A stretch of DNA of 64,000 nt from Pedobacter sp. Leaf250 (lineage in GTDB: Bacteria > Bacteroidota > Bacteroidia > Sphingobacteriales > Sphingobacteriaceae): positions 1 to 64,000 of the forward strand of contig NZ_CAKLBU010000009.1 of NCBI RefSeq assembly GCF_920984735.1, given 5' to 3'. Below are positions 45,835-56,466 of the stretch, in pieces. Under the pieces are notes generated by a model that was not told the origin of the DNA, ran no database searches, and saw nothing but the letters and a program-made list of their open reading frames with translations. The translations under genes were made by a program, and so were the position numbers. Numbering within the stretch: the first letter of the stretch is position 1; the number at the start of each line of letters is the position of its first letter.

Positions 45835-46644
45835 ATGGCAGCAAAGAAACAACCAGGCTGGTTACACGTAGCAATTTCATGGGGAGCAAGTATCGTAATT
45901 GTAGGAGCATTATTTAAAATTCTTCACATTGGTGGTATTGTGGGTAACTATATGATTGGTATAGGTCTAGGCGTAGAAGCAATATTATTCTTCTTGACAG
46001 GATTTTTTCCGCCAGAACCTGAACCAGCGTGGGAAAGAGTTTATCCAGAATTAAAAGAAGATTACAAGGGCGAATTGCCAACAGTTTCTGCAAGACCAGT
46101 TGCTGCTCCGGTTTCTGCTGGAAACACAGCAGCTTTAGATAAAATGTTATCTGATGCTAAAATTGGACCAGATTTAATTGAAAGTTTAGGTACAGGTTTA
46201 CGTACTTTCGGCGATAAGGTAGCTACCATCTCAAATGTTGCTGATGCGTCAACCGCTACAAACGAATTCACAAGCAAAGTAAAAACAGCTTCTGCTGGTT
46301 TTGATAATTTAAGTGCATCTTTTGAAAAAGCTACAGCTAATTTAAAAGCAATGGGCGATAGCAATGTAGATTCTCAAGCTTATCACGATCAGGTTAATAA
46401 TTTAGCTAAAAATTTATCGGCATTAAATGCGGTGTATGAATTAGAATTACAAGATTCTAGCGCTCACTTAAAATCGATGAATAAATTCTATTCTAACTTA
46501 TCATTAACTATGCAAAACTTCAACGAATCGATGGAAGATTCGAAACAGTTTAAAGAAGAGGTGAATAAGTTGGCTAAGAATTTGGCTTCACTTAACTCAA
46601 TTTATGGCAATATGTTATCTGCTATGAATGGCCCACGTGTATAA
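45835..46644 (+). CDS. gldL: Gliding motility/T9SS motor protein GldL
   Basis: 269 residues. Two N-terminal transmembrane helices (WLHVAISWGASIVIVGALF and YMIGIGLGVEAILFFLTGFF), then a long cytoplasmic helical region. GldL and GldM form the proton-driven inner-membrane motor. The Glu in GVEAILFF is the conserved membrane-embedded acidic residue. Confidence 0.96.
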   Translation: MAAKKQPGWLHVAISWGASIVIVGALFKILHIGGIVGNYMIGIGLGVEAILFFLTGFFPPEPEPAWERVYPELKEDYKGELPTVSARPVAAPVSAGNTAALDKMLSDAKIGPDLIESLGTGLRTFGDKVATISNVADASTATNEFTSKVKTASAGFDNLSASFEKATANLKAMGDSNVDSQAYHDQVNNLAKNLSALNAVYELELQDSSAHLKSMNKFYSNLSLTMQNFNESMEDSKQFKEEVNKLAKNLASLNSIYGNMLSAMNGPRV

Positions 46645-46685
46645 TTATCTAGTTTTTAATTTTTAATAAAAAAGCTACATAACAC

Positions 46686-48218
46686 ATGGCAGGCGGAAAA
46701 GAAACAACAAGGCAGCGGATGATCAATATCATGTATTTGGTATTGTTGGCTATGCTTGCCTTAAACGTATCAGATACAATTTTAGATGCATTCAAAAATA
46801 TCAACGATAGTTTGGATACATCTAAAAACAATGTAAACACCAGTATTAATCAGTTATTTTCTGCTTTCGAAAACTCGAAGCTGAAAGAAGAACCGGCTCG
46901 TGCCCAACCTATTTACGAAAAGGCTAAACAAGCGCAGGCTGCGGCTGATGAACTGAACAATTACATTGAAAGTTTAAAAAAGGAATTTACAACAGCTGGC
47001 GATGGTATTGATCCGGAAACTGATGATTTGGTAAATAGATCTAACCAGGATATTGCCCAAAATATCATGATCAACCAAAAAAAGGCTGATGAATTAAAGA
47101 AAAGAATCAACGCTACTCGTGAGAAACTGATTTCTTTACTGGATCCTGCCGATAGAGCAACTGTTGCTTTTTCATTAGAGGCAAAAGATCCGGTTAGAAA
47201 AAGAAAAGGCAATTGGCAAGAAACTTACTTTGGTGAGGGAACGCCACTTACAGCTGCGATGACTATTTTAACTAAACTGCAAACAGATACTAAAAATGCT
47301 GAAGCAGAGGTTGTTAAAAAGTTGTTCGGAAATATGGATAAGGCACAGGTAAACTTAGATCAGTTTGCTGCGGTTGCGGTTGCGCCAACATCTTATGTAA
47401 TCCAAGGGCAGCCTTATACTGCTGAAGTATTTTTAACAGCTAGTGACTCAAGATCAACTCCTGATATTACGGTTAATGGAAACAAGTTATCCATTAAAGA
47501 GGGTAAAGGAACTTATACCGGCGGTACAAGCAGTGTAGGAGAATTTACCTGGGTAGGTACTATTCGTGTGCGTCAAACTGATGGACAGGTAAAAGAATAC
47601 AAAACACAGCCTCAAAAATATCAGGTGGCAAAACCATCGGCAACGGTTTCATCAACAAAAATGAATGTGATTTATGCTGGTATTCCTAATCCATTTACGG
47701 TATCAGCCGCAGGTTTTCCATTAGAAAGTGTTCGTGCTTCTATTTCAGCAGGATCGATGTCTGGTTCAAACGGAAACTATAATGTAAACGTTTCTGGCGG
47801 TCAGGTTGGAAGTGAAGTTTCTATTAACGTAAGTGCTACCAATGCTGGCAAAACAGTAAGTTTAGGCGCACAGAAATTCAGGGTTAAAGCTATTCCAAAA
47901 CCAGTTGCTAAAGTTGGTGGAAGAGCTGGAGGTGACATTGCATCAGTTCAATTGAAAAGTGAATCAGAGATTGAAGCAGATTTAGATGATTTTCCTTTCG
48001 ATGTAAAGTTTAAAATTCAACGTTATAAATTAACGATTATAAAACCACGTTCAGACGCGGTTACTATTTCTGGTAGTGGTGGAAGTTTTGCTGGCGCTGT
48101 GAAAGCGGCAATCAATTCTGTAACTCCAGGTACCAGAGTATTTTTTGAAGATATTGTTTCTGTTGGTCCTGATGGTCGCCAGAACGTATTACCTTCATTA
48201 GCATTCAGTGTTAAATAA
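46686..48218 (+). CDS. gldM: Gliding motility/T9SS motor protein GldM
   Basis: 510 residues. One N-terminal transmembrane helix (MINIMYLVLLAMLALNVSDT), then the large periplasmic region with helical and Ig-like domains that reaches the GldK/GldN ring. Length and order match the family. Stop only 7 bases before the gldN ATG. Confidence 0.96.
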   Translation: MAGGKETTRQRMINIMYLVLLAMLALNVSDTILDAFKNINDSLDTSKNNVNTSINQLFSAFENSKLKEEPARAQPIYEKAKQAQAAADELNNYIESLKKEFTTAGDGIDPETDDLVNRSNQDIAQNIMINQKKADELKKRINATREKLISLLDPADRATVAFSLEAKDPVRKRKGNWQETYFGEGTPLTAAMTILTKLQTDTKNAEAEVVKKLFGNMDKAQVNLDQFAAVAVAPTSYVIQGQPYTAEVFLTASDSRSTPDITVNGNKLSIKEGKGTYTGGTSSVGEFTWVGTIRVRQTDGQVKEYKTQPQKYQVAKPSATVSSTKMNVIYAGIPNPFTVSAAGFPLESVRASISAGSMSGSNGNYNVNVSGGQVGSEVSINVSATNAGKTVSLGAQKFRVKAIPKPVAKVGGRAGGDIASVQLKSESEIEADLDDFPFDVKFKIQRYKLTIIKPRSDAVTISGSGGSFAGAVKAAINSVTPGTRVFFEDIVSVGPDGRQNVLPSLAFSVK

Positions 48219-48225
48219 GAAGAAG

Positions 48226-49134
48226 ATGAAAAGGATTGTAAGCATCATTGCCTTGGCTTTATTTACTACGTTGGCTTTCGCACAGAAAAAACCAACTAAA
48301 TTGGCTCCAAAAAAAGCTGCAGTTGCAACAGCACCAGTTGCTGATACCGTTGCAGCGCCAGTAAAAGTGGCCAAGAAAAAACTCAAGGTTCCACCAAAGG
48401 ATGGTTTTTATGCCCGTAAAGATATTGATAGTACGGAAATGGTTCCTTTGGCTGATGTACGTGAGGAAGATGTATTTTATGCAAAACGTATCTGGAGAGA
48501 AATTGATTTAAGAGATACGGTGAATTCTGCATTGAAATCCCCAAAATCAAGATTAATTGATGTATTATTATCTGCAATTAAATCGGAAGAATTAACTGCT
48601 TATGCACCAATTGATAGTGTTTTGAATGAGGATGATGCTTTTAATACACCAATGACTGCAGATTCTGCAAGGATGGCAGCTGCAGGTACAGTGGAAGTTA
48701 CAGACGCGAAAGCTGGTACGGTAAAAACAGTTGCTAATGACCTTAATCCAGAATCATTTTTAAAGTTCAGAATAAAAGAAGATTGGATTTTTGATGTGAA
48801 GCGCTCTATTTTTGAGCCTCGTATTGTCGGTATTGCGCCAATGAAATACAATGAGGTTTCGAAACAATGGCAACCTGTATTTTGGGTATATTATCCTGAA
48901 GCTAGAGAGATCTTAACCAAAAAACGTTTAGTCAATACCAATAATGATGCTTCATCACTGAGTTTCGACGATTTCTTCATCCGTCGTTTATTTAGCAGTT
49001 ATATCGTTAAAGAATCGAATCCAGGAGATAATAAGCTGAGAGATATTATTGCTGATCCAAGACAGCGATTATATGAATCAGAAAGAATTAAAAAATCTGT
49101 TCTTGATTACGAACAAGGACTTTGGGAATATTAA
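48226..49134 (+). CDS. gldN: Gliding motility/T9SS protein GldN
   Basis: 302 residues from ATG 48226 (MKRIVSIIALALF), with signal peptide (cut after AFA). A basic Ala/Pro/Lys-rich linker precedes the conserved part DGFYARKDIDSTEMVPLADV and FYAKRIWREIDLRD. Partner of GldK in the periplasmic ring. Last gene of the cluster, ended by the terminator at 49138. Confidence 0.96.
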   Translation: MKRIVSIIALALFTTLAFAQKKPTKLAPKKAAVATAPVADTVAAPVKVAKKKLKVPPKDGFYARKDIDSTEMVPLADVREEDVFYAKRIWREIDLRDTVNSALKSPKSRLIDVLLSAIKSEELTAYAPIDSVLNEDDAFNTPMTADSARMAAAGTVEVTDAKAGTVKTVANDLNPESFLKFRIKEDWIFDVKRSIFEPRIVGIAPMKYNEVSKQWQPVFWVYYPEAREILTKKRLVNTNNDASSLSFDDFFIRRLFSSYIVKESNPGDNKLRDIIADPRQRLYESERIKKSVLDYEQGLWEY

Positions 49135-49137
49135 AAA

Positions 49138-49173
49138 GAAAAGCTTCGATGAAAATCGAAGCTTTTCTTTTTT
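49138..49173 (+). terminator. Rho-independent terminator of gldKLMN
   Basis: AAGAAAAGCTTCGAT pairs with ATCGAAGCTTTTCTT around a 4-base loop, followed by a T-run. Confidence 0.92.
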
Positions 49174-49246
49174 AGTACATCGTTATTTCTAAGCCCTAAG
49201 CAATCTGACTAATTTCTCTTATTAAAGATGCTCATGAAACTAAATA

Positions 49247-51082
49247 TTAGGATAGATTTTCAGCGTCCCTTTCATGAGATTGTGGGGTAAAATAATCCTG
49301 TAAAGTAAGCATTTGTTTTTTGTTCAACACTTCGCTCAATTCTTTCTCGGTGGCTTCGCGAATCTTCTTTACCGATTTGAAATGTTTTAACAATTTATCA
49401 GCCGTAGTTTTACCAATGCCTTCAATTTGTTCGAGTTCAGTTTTTAAAGTTCCTTGATCACGTTTTTTACGGTGAAAAGTAATGCCAAACCTGTGGGCTT
49501 CATCACGTAACTGTTGAATTACTTTTAACGTTTCTGATTTTTTATCTAAGTACAATGGAAATGAATCGCCAGGATAAAACAATTCTTCTAATCTTTTGGC
49601 TATCCCGATCACTGTTACACGGTTTTCTATACCCAGTAATTTTAAACTTTTCATAGCCGACGAGAGCTGCCCTTTACCACCATCAATAATGATCAATTGA
49701 GGCAGAGGCTGATTTTCTTCCAGCATGCGCCTGTAGCGACGGAAAACAGCTTCTTCCATGGTAGCAAAATCGTTTGGCCCTTCAACGGTTTTCACGTTAA
49801 AATGTCGGTAATCTTTTTTAGATGGTTTTGCATCCTTAAAAACTACAATAGCTGACACAGGATATTTTCCCTGAAAGTTGGAGTTATCAAAACATTCAAT
49901 ATGCTTCGGCAATTGGGTTAAGCGCAAATCATTTTGCATTGTGGTTAAAATGCGGTCTGTTCTTAAATCGGGATTTAGTTTCTCGTATTGGTTAAGTTTT
50001 TCCTTTTTGAAAAACAGTACATTTTTTTGTGATAACTCTAAAAGTTTCTTTTTTTCACCAAGTTTTGGAACGGTAAACTTAAGCGTTTCATCTTCTAACG
50101 AAAGCTCAAAAGGAACTATAATCTCTTTCGAAGTGCTGTTGAATTTCGTTCTAAATTCTAACATTGCCGTAATCAAAAGTTCATCATCACTTTCATCAAG
50201 CTGTTTCTTAATCTCTATGGTTTGTGTTTGAATGATGGTTCCATTCATCACTTTTAGGTAATTAACAAATGCATAACGTTCATCAGAAGCAATGCTTACC
50301 ACATCCACATTAGTAATGGCGCTGTTCACCACTGTAGATTTACTTTGATATTTCTCTAAAACCTGAAGTTTCCGCGAGTATTGGTGCGCTAATTCAAAAT
50401 TTAATTCTTCTGAAGCTGTTTTGATAATACTCTTAACATCGCGGATTACATTACCGATTTTACCATTTAAAATCTCTTTAATTTCAACAATATTCTGGTT
50501 GTAATCACTTTCAGATTGATAAGCCTGGCATGGCCCTTTGCAATTACCAATTTGATATTCCAAGCAAACTTTAAATTTCCCTTCGGCAATATTTTTATCG
50601 TTTAAAGGCAAAGTGCATGTTCTTAATGGATATGTCTCTTTGATCAAATCCAAAATGGTATGCATCATGCCAATAGAACCATACGGACCAAAATATGTTG
50701 ATCCATCTTTTATTACTTTCCTTGTCCAGTAAATTCGTGGGTATTGTTCATTTTTAACAATAATCCAAGGGTAGGTTTTATCATCCTTTAAATTGATGTT
50801 AAATTTTGGCTGATGCTTTTTGATCAGGCTATTTTCAAGCAGCCACGCATCAATTTCGGTATCAACAATGGTGAATGTGATCTTCCTGATTTTGGAAACC
50901 AGCACCCTCGTTTTGCCATTAAATTGCTGTTTATCACTGTTAAAATAGGAGCCAACCCGATTTCGAAGATCCTTTGCTTTTCCAATATACATCAACTTTC
51001 CATCCACATCCCAATATTGGTAAACGCCTGGTTTATGCGGAATAGCTGTTAATGCTGTCTTATGGTCAAAAGTGCTCATCAA
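49247..51082 (-). CDS. uvrC: Excinuclease ABC subunit C
   Basis: 611 residues. UvrC makes both incisions in nucleotide excision repair. GIY-YIG domain at the N-terminus (GVYQYWDVDGKLMYIGKAKD), UVR region, RNase H-like domain with CFDNSNFQG and IIDGGKGQLSSA, and C-terminal helix-hairpin-helix (IEGIGKTTADKLLKHFKSVK). The start could be ATG 51082 or 51079. Confidence 0.97.
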   Translation of the reverse strand: MMSTFDHKTALTAIPHKPGVYQYWDVDGKLMYIGKAKDLRNRVGSYFNSDKQQFNGKTRVLVSKIRKITFTIVDTEIDAWLLENSLIKKHQPKFNINLKDDKTYPWIIVKNEQYPRIYWTRKVIKDGSTYFGPYGSIGMMHTILDLIKETYPLRTCTLPLNDKNIAEGKFKVCLEYQIGNCKGPCQAYQSESDYNQNIVEIKEILNGKIGNVIRDVKSIIKTASEELNFELAHQYSRKLQVLEKYQSKSTVVNSAITNVDVVSIASDERYAFVNYLKVMNGTIIQTQTIEIKKQLDESDDELLITAMLEFRTKFNSTSKEIIVPFELSLEDETLKFTVPKLGEKKKLLELSQKNVLFFKKEKLNQYEKLNPDLRTDRILTTMQNDLRLTQLPKHIECFDNSNFQGKYPVSAIVVFKDAKPSKKDYRHFNVKTVEGPNDFATMEEAVFRRYRRMLEENQPLPQLIIIDGGKGQLSSAMKSLKLLGIENRVTVIGIAKRLEELFYPGDSFPLYLDKKSETLKVIQQLRDEAHRFGITFHRKKRDQGTLKTELEQIEGIGKTTADKLLKHFKSVKKIREATEKELSEVLNKKQMLTLQDYFTPQSHERDAENLS

Positions 51083-51247
51083 TTACAAAAATAGCATTCA
51101 GTAGGGTAAATTCTTATTAAAACCTATATTGATGGAAATAAACTGAACTTTATTCGTTCCTAATTCTTCATTGATAACGGATCAGTCAATTCCAACAATC
51201 CGGCAGCCAATAAAAAATTTCCAATACTTTCTTTCAAAAGAATAGAT

Positions 51248-53470
51248 TTAGAAACCCAATTTTTCATCAAGTTCAGGATTGGTTTCTTCTTCCTGTTGCT
51301 GATATTGGTTACAATCATAAGTGATTGATACACCAGATTTCGGTGCTTCAAAATCGGCATGACTTATTTTTAAAGCCGGGTTGGCATAAACACGCTTTAT
51401 AAAACCAGCAAAGATAGGAAGTGCCGTATTCGCACCTTCACCTTGATTGGTACTAATAAAGTGAAATGCCCTGTCCTCACAACCTGTCCATATTCCCGTA
51501 ACCAACTGTGGAGTTATGGCCATAAACCAACCATCAGAGTTGTTTTGAGTGGTACCTGTTTTTGCTCCAATTGGTGCATTAACTTTATACTTATAATTTA
51601 ATCTAGACCCTGTTCCGTTCGATACTACGCCTTTTAGCATTCTCGTCATCACATAAGCTACTTCTTCACTCATAATAGGTTTAGGGATTTCTTTTTGTGA
51701 GAAAAGCAACACACCGTTTTTATCTTCAATCCTTAATAAATAAACTGGCTTGGTATAAACACCTTTATTTGCAAACGCACCATAAGCACCAACCATATTA
51801 TAAATAGAAGAATCGAATGTTCCTAAACAAATGGACGGATATGCCGGCACATTTGGAATGCCCATTTTGGTAGCCAGATTGGAAACTGCTACCGGACCTA
51901 CCTGTTTCATTAAATAAGCAGTAACATAGTTTTGCGAATATGCCAAAGCTTTTTGTAACGTAATACTTCCTGCCAATGGCTTTCCAGAGTTTCTTGGTGT
52001 CCAATTTTCGCCATAACCTTCAATAGTTACAGGTGTATTAGAAACGGTATAACAAGGTGAGTACCCGTTTTCAATTGCCACTGCATAAGTAAATGGTTTC
52101 GCTGTCGAGCCGACTTGCCTGGTTCCCATTTTTACCTGATCGTATTTAAAATGCTCATAATCAATTCCACCTACCCAGGCTTTAACGTGTCCGTTTGTTG
52201 GGTCCATCGTCATCATGGCATTACGCAACAGCATTTTGTAATACCGTACTGAATCAATAGGTTTCATTACGGTATCAATATCACCTTTCCAGGTAAAAAT
52301 TGTCATCTCAGTTTTTGTGTTGAAATCTTCCTTTATCTCCTCATCAGATTTTCCTTCTAATTTTAGAGATTTATAACGATCTGATCTTTTTACACCTTGT
52401 TCAATTTGTAGCTCTTTGCCTTTAAATGGATTTCTCCCTTTCCAGCTGCTGATAAATTGCGCTTGTAAAACCTTCATGTATTCTTTTTGTGCAGCTTCTG
52501 CATATTGCTGCATATCATAATTTAAGGTGGTGTAAATTTTTAAACCATCACGGTCCAAATCATATGGGGTACCATCTGGTTTTACAATACCCTGCTCTTG
52601 AAAAATGGTTTTGATATCGTTTTTTAAAACTGATCTGAAGTATGGTGCAATACCATCATTTACAGTTGCAGCATTGAATTTTAAGCCTAATGGTTTCTCT
52701 TTTTCCTCATTAAAATCTTGTTGAGTAAGTAGCTCCGATTTCACCATCATGGCTATTACTGTATTTCTCCTTGTTCTTGATCGCTCTGGATGGCGAGTAG
52801 GCGAATACATTGTAATTCCCTTTTGCATACCTACCAATGTAGCTGCTTGGGTTAGGGTTAATTTATCTGGTGTTGTATTGAAATATACTCTGGCTGCTGA
52901 TTTTATACCGTATGCCTGATTACCGAAATCGACAGTATTTAAATACATGGTGATAATTTCTTCTTTTGTATAATTACGCTCTAGTTTTACGGCAACAATC
53001 CATTCTTTAAACTTGGTTAATACCAAAGAAAAAAAGTTGAGGTTAGATTCACGTGGGAAAAGATTTTTGGCCAATTGTTGCGTTATCGTACTTGCGCCTT
53101 GTTTTTTGCCAATTAAATTGTAACCAATTATGGTGAAAGTACGCTTAAAATCAATTCCTGAATGATCTTTGAAACGGGTATCTTCTGTTGCAATTAAGCC
53201 ATTGATCACATTTTCTGATATATCCTTATAGCTAACGTTCGATCTGTTCTGAACAAAATAGGTACCTAACGGGCGACCATCTTCTGCAATAATTTCTGAT
53301 GCCTGATTACTTTTCGGGTGCTCAATATCTCTGAAAGATGGTAATTCGCCAAATAGACCCAGCCCGATCATGGAAATGAAAATGGCGAAGAGTGCTATTC
53401 CACCTATCAATATTTTCCAGATGATTAAACTATATCTTTTTGTTTCTTGTGCAGAAAGGGATTTATTCAT
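51248..53470 (-). CDS. Class A penicillin-binding protein (PBP1A type)
   Basis: 740 residues. One N-terminal transmembrane helix near 15-38. GT51 glycosyltransferase with ATEDTRFKDHSGIDFKRTF and QGASTITQQLAKNLF. Transpeptidase domain with SxxK as GSTAKPF, SxN as SQNYV and KTG as AKTGTTQNNSDGW. It builds peptidoglycan. It lies in one strand run with uvrC and the porW-like gene. Confidence 0.95.
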   Translation of the reverse strand: MNKSLSAQETKRYSLIIWKILIGGIALFAIFISMIGLGLFGELPSFRDIEHPKSNQASEIIAEDGRPLGTYFVQNRSNVSYKDISENVINGLIATEDTRFKDHSGIDFKRTFTIIGYNLIGKKQGASTITQQLAKNLFPRESNLNFFSLVLTKFKEWIVAVKLERNYTKEEIITMYLNTVDFGNQAYGIKSAARVYFNTTPDKLTLTQAATLVGMQKGITMYSPTRHPERSRTRRNTVIAMMVKSELLTQQDFNEEKEKPLGLKFNAATVNDGIAPYFRSVLKNDIKTIFQEQGIVKPDGTPYDLDRDGLKIYTTLNYDMQQYAEAAQKEYMKVLQAQFISSWKGRNPFKGKELQIEQGVKRSDRYKSLKLEGKSDEEIKEDFNTKTEMTIFTWKGDIDTVMKPIDSVRYYKMLLRNAMMTMDPTNGHVKAWVGGIDYEHFKYDQVKMGTRQVGSTAKPFTYAVAIENGYSPCYTVSNTPVTIEGYGENWTPRNSGKPLAGSITLQKALAYSQNYVTAYLMKQVGPVAVSNLATKMGIPNVPAYPSICLGTFDSSIYNMVGAYGAFANKGVYTKPVYLLRIEDKNGVLLFSQKEIPKPIMSEEVAYVMTRMLKGVVSNGTGSRLNYKYKVNAPIGAKTGTTQNNSDGWFMAITPQLVTGIWTGCEDRAFHFISTNQGEGANTALPIFAGFIKRVYANPALKISHADFEAPKSGVSITYDCNQYQQQEEETNPELDEKLGF

Positions 53471-53578
53471 TTTGTGTTGTTATTAATTCAAAAGCTTAGC
53501 AAATTGAAAGCCAATTGGCATCAAATTTATTAAAATTTTGATGAACTCATTTTTTAACCCTCTACGAGAGTTTAAGCA

Positions 53579-56356
53579 CTACTTATAATTGTCTTTCAAA
53601 AACTCTAGGTACTCATTAATGCGATCTCTACTGTTCAACTTCTCGAAATTTTCTTTACTGATGATAAAACCTCGGTATAGATTTGCAGGGACTTTCATTA
53701 TATTCTTCAATTGTCCAGCAATACTAGATTCATAAATTTTGGCGTCTTCCAAATCAATAAAACTGGTTACATAAATCAATTGGTTATTATCTAACTCGAC
53801 CAATTTGTGCGCCAAATCATTATCCGGATAATTTCCACGATTAAACTGGCCAATACCAAACCGCGATGAACTCAATGTTAAAGTCGCATCTGCTACATCG
53901 ATAACATAATAATATTCATTTGAAGTCGCTGAACTAAAAATGCTGGCTGGTTTTACTACATCAATTGGTTTAACCTCATCTGTTTTCTCAGCAGGTTTTG
54001 TTACAATTTCTACTGGTTTAACTTCTGCCGCTGCATTAATGTCTGTGTTAAGGGGCTTTGCGGGCACAGCTATTGGTTTTGCCTGACTAACAAAACGAGG
54101 CTCGTTGGAATCAAAATCGATTAATGCAACTGGGCGTTGTTTAAACTCTGCCAGGTTTGCATCAATATATTTTAAATGATCGCGTACTAGCGGTGTAACA
54201 ATTAAATCGTTTGGATATAATGCGGTAATTGAATTAAATTCAGCCAATAATGGATCAAGTTTCGCTGTACGGCCAACTGCAATTGCTTTTAAATAGGCAT
54301 ACTGCGGGGCTAAATCATTGCCAGGAAATGCACTTACATTATCATTGGCCTGTTTAATTACGCTTGGATAATCTTTTTTAGCATAAGCTTCGAAAGCAAC
54401 ATTGTAGTTGTTGTTTGCAATATTTTCCATTGCGCTTTGTTTAGCCGAAAATGATGGGTCTAAAATCGTTTTGGCGTAATTCGATTCCGGATATTTCGTC
54501 AAAACCAATTGCCTAAACTCATTCGATTTGTTTTCATCAACACCCTTATTGTTTAAATATAAGCTGTAATAAATGGCATCAAGGTGATTATTGTTAGGGT
54601 ATCTTATTAATAATTCAGCATAAATTTTGTTAGCCTCATTTTTATCATTTAATTCCTGCTGATAAAAACTGGCTATCTCAAAATAGGCATCAATAATTTT
54701 CTGATCAGACGCTAAAAGTAATTCTGGTGTGAGGGGCAGGGCATCTAAATATTGTTTTTCTATTGAAGTTTGATCAGTGGAAGTTTGGTTATTTGTTCCG
54801 TTTGCAGGTGTGATGGTGTTGGCAACATTGCCACCAGACATCACTTGCGCATTTTCTTGAGCTGATGACCTTTGGCTTTGGCGCCAGTTATCTTCCAGTT
54901 GCCTGTTGCCCCAACGTTTCTTAAAATCTGCAAATCCATTACTTATTGCTGCATTATTGTTAAAATAAAAAGTATTGCCCGAGCCAGCTTGAGGAGCATT
55001 CAGAGTTTGATTGGGAAAATCGGGATTATCGAGTGACTGATTATTTGAAATCTTAACATTTGCTACCTCAACCTTTGGAGTTAAATAGGCTTTAACTTTT
55101 GCCTCACGCTCTGTTAATGGCAATTTCGCGATCATTTGAGCAGTATCTTCTTTCGAAATTATCGTATACCGATCTGTTAAATATTGAAGGTTACTTGCCT
55201 TTTTTACAATGTTATCATAATCTGCAAAATTTTTAGGCATGATCAAAACTGTACTATCGTAATATAGTTTTGCCTTGATGTAGTTATTGAATTCCTTAAA
55301 ATTTAAGTCGGCAATTCTTAAATAAGATAATGCTTTTTGAGTTTGATTCTTCGTACTCTTTTGAACAGATTTTAAATAGTTTTCTTCAGCCTTGGCAAAC
55401 TTACTATCTTTCGAGAACAATTCTCCAACCTGATAATATATCTGATCCGTATAGTCGAAATTTTTATCATCTTTTAATAAAGCCAATAAAGCTTTGTCTT
55501 CATCAACTTTGTAACCACTAATAAGGGCTCTAACTTTAATGCGTTGCAAATTTGCATGGAAATACATTTCAAATGGTGCATTACTATTTTCAACTTTGGT
55601 ATAATTGATAAATGCATTTTGTAGATCATTATCCTGTTCCTGCAATTGTGCCAAAATATACCGCCAACGGATGCGAAGTTGTTTATCATCGCCTAATCTA
55701 ACAGCATTTTCGAGTAACATAATGGCCTCTTTATTCCTTTTTTGATAGATCCTCATCTGGGCTGTAGTTGCCAGAGGCTCGGCGATATCTTTTTTTAGAT
55801 TGTCGGCAGCACGCAGCATGGTATCTAGAATCTTATCAGCAACAACCATGTTATTCAACTCCATTTGGCTACGGGCTTTCCAATTCATAGCCATAATAAA
55901 GGTTTTCAAATCATTATTGTATGCCTTAGCTACGTAATCAAAATATTCTGAAGCGATGAAATAGTTGCCTTTTAAATAGTTCGCCCTACCCAAAAGCATA
56001 TAGGCATCATCAATATAATTACTGAAACTTTTATCATTGATGATGGTTTGTCCTTTTGTAATTACATCATCCAATTGCTTGTTTGGCGCACCAGGAGTAA
56101 GTATTAAATTTCTTTGTGGTTCTGGATCGAGATAAACGGGCAGTATTTTTTCGTAATTGTCAGGGTAAGTTTGCAATAAGCCCTCGTTGTATTCGGTAAG
56201 TAAAACATTTGAGTTATAGATATAGTTATACCTGGCCGTAAGATTTTGAAACTTACGATCGATAGCAGTATCTTTATTTGCTACGCAGCCAAAAATAAAA
56301 AGTAGGCTGATAAGAAAAATGAAGGGATTTATAGTTTGGTTTGAGTATTTTTTCAA
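53579..56356 (-). CDS. porW: T9SS-associated TPR lipoprotein PorW/SprE
   Basis: 925 residues with a signal and lipobox (LLFIFGCVANK). TPR-like helical repeats across the first 700 residues, for example ASEYFDYVAKAYNNDLKTF and NEANKIYAELLIRYPNN. The start VANKDTAIDRKFQNLTARYN and a C-terminal SPOR-like part match PorW/SprE, which is needed for T9SS function and linked to PorN/GldN and PorD/GldJ partners. The gene is 4.5 kb from gldN but on the opposite strand. Confidence 0.85.
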   Translation of the reverse strand: MKKYSNQTINPFIFLISLLFIFGCVANKDTAIDRKFQNLTARYNYIYNSNVLLTEYNEGLLQTYPDNYEKILPVYLDPEPQRNLILTPGAPNKQLDDVITKGQTIINDKSFSNYIDDAYMLLGRANYLKGNYFIASEYFDYVAKAYNNDLKTFIMAMNWKARSQMELNNMVVADKILDTMLRAADNLKKDIAEPLATTAQMRIYQKRNKEAIMLLENAVRLGDDKQLRIRWRYILAQLQEQDNDLQNAFINYTKVENSNAPFEMYFHANLQRIKVRALISGYKVDEDKALLALLKDDKNFDYTDQIYYQVGELFSKDSKFAKAEENYLKSVQKSTKNQTQKALSYLRIADLNFKEFNNYIKAKLYYDSTVLIMPKNFADYDNIVKKASNLQYLTDRYTIISKEDTAQMIAKLPLTEREAKVKAYLTPKVEVANVKISNNQSLDNPDFPNQTLNAPQAGSGNTFYFNNNAAISNGFADFKKRWGNRQLEDNWRQSQRSSAQENAQVMSGGNVANTITPANGTNNQTSTDQTSIEKQYLDALPLTPELLLASDQKIIDAYFEIASFYQQELNDKNEANKIYAELLIRYPNNNHLDAIYYSLYLNNKGVDENKSNEFRQLVLTKYPESNYAKTILDPSFSAKQSAMENIANNNYNVAFEAYAKKDYPSVIKQANDNVSAFPGNDLAPQYAYLKAIAVGRTAKLDPLLAEFNSITALYPNDLIVTPLVRDHLKYIDANLAEFKQRPVALIDFDSNEPRFVSQAKPIAVPAKPLNTDINAAAEVKPVEIVTKPAEKTDEVKPIDVVKPASIFSSATSNEYYYVIDVADATLTLSSSRFGIGQFNRGNYPDNDLAHKLVELDNNQLIYVTSFIDLEDAKIYESSIAGQLKNIMKVPANLYRGFIISKENFEKLNSRDRINEYLEFLKDNYK

Positions 56357-56466
56357 GTATGATAAATCGCGTTAGTGGATATATAATAAACAAAATTTTA
56401 ACAAAAATATTTTATTTGGGGCCAAATTTCAATTATTCAAAGTTAACTTAATTATTGCATTTATAA

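Noticed and set aside
51160..51360. 66-codon minus-strand frame at the end of the PBP gene
   Set aside because: It overlaps the PBP C-terminal codons in another frame and has no family features.
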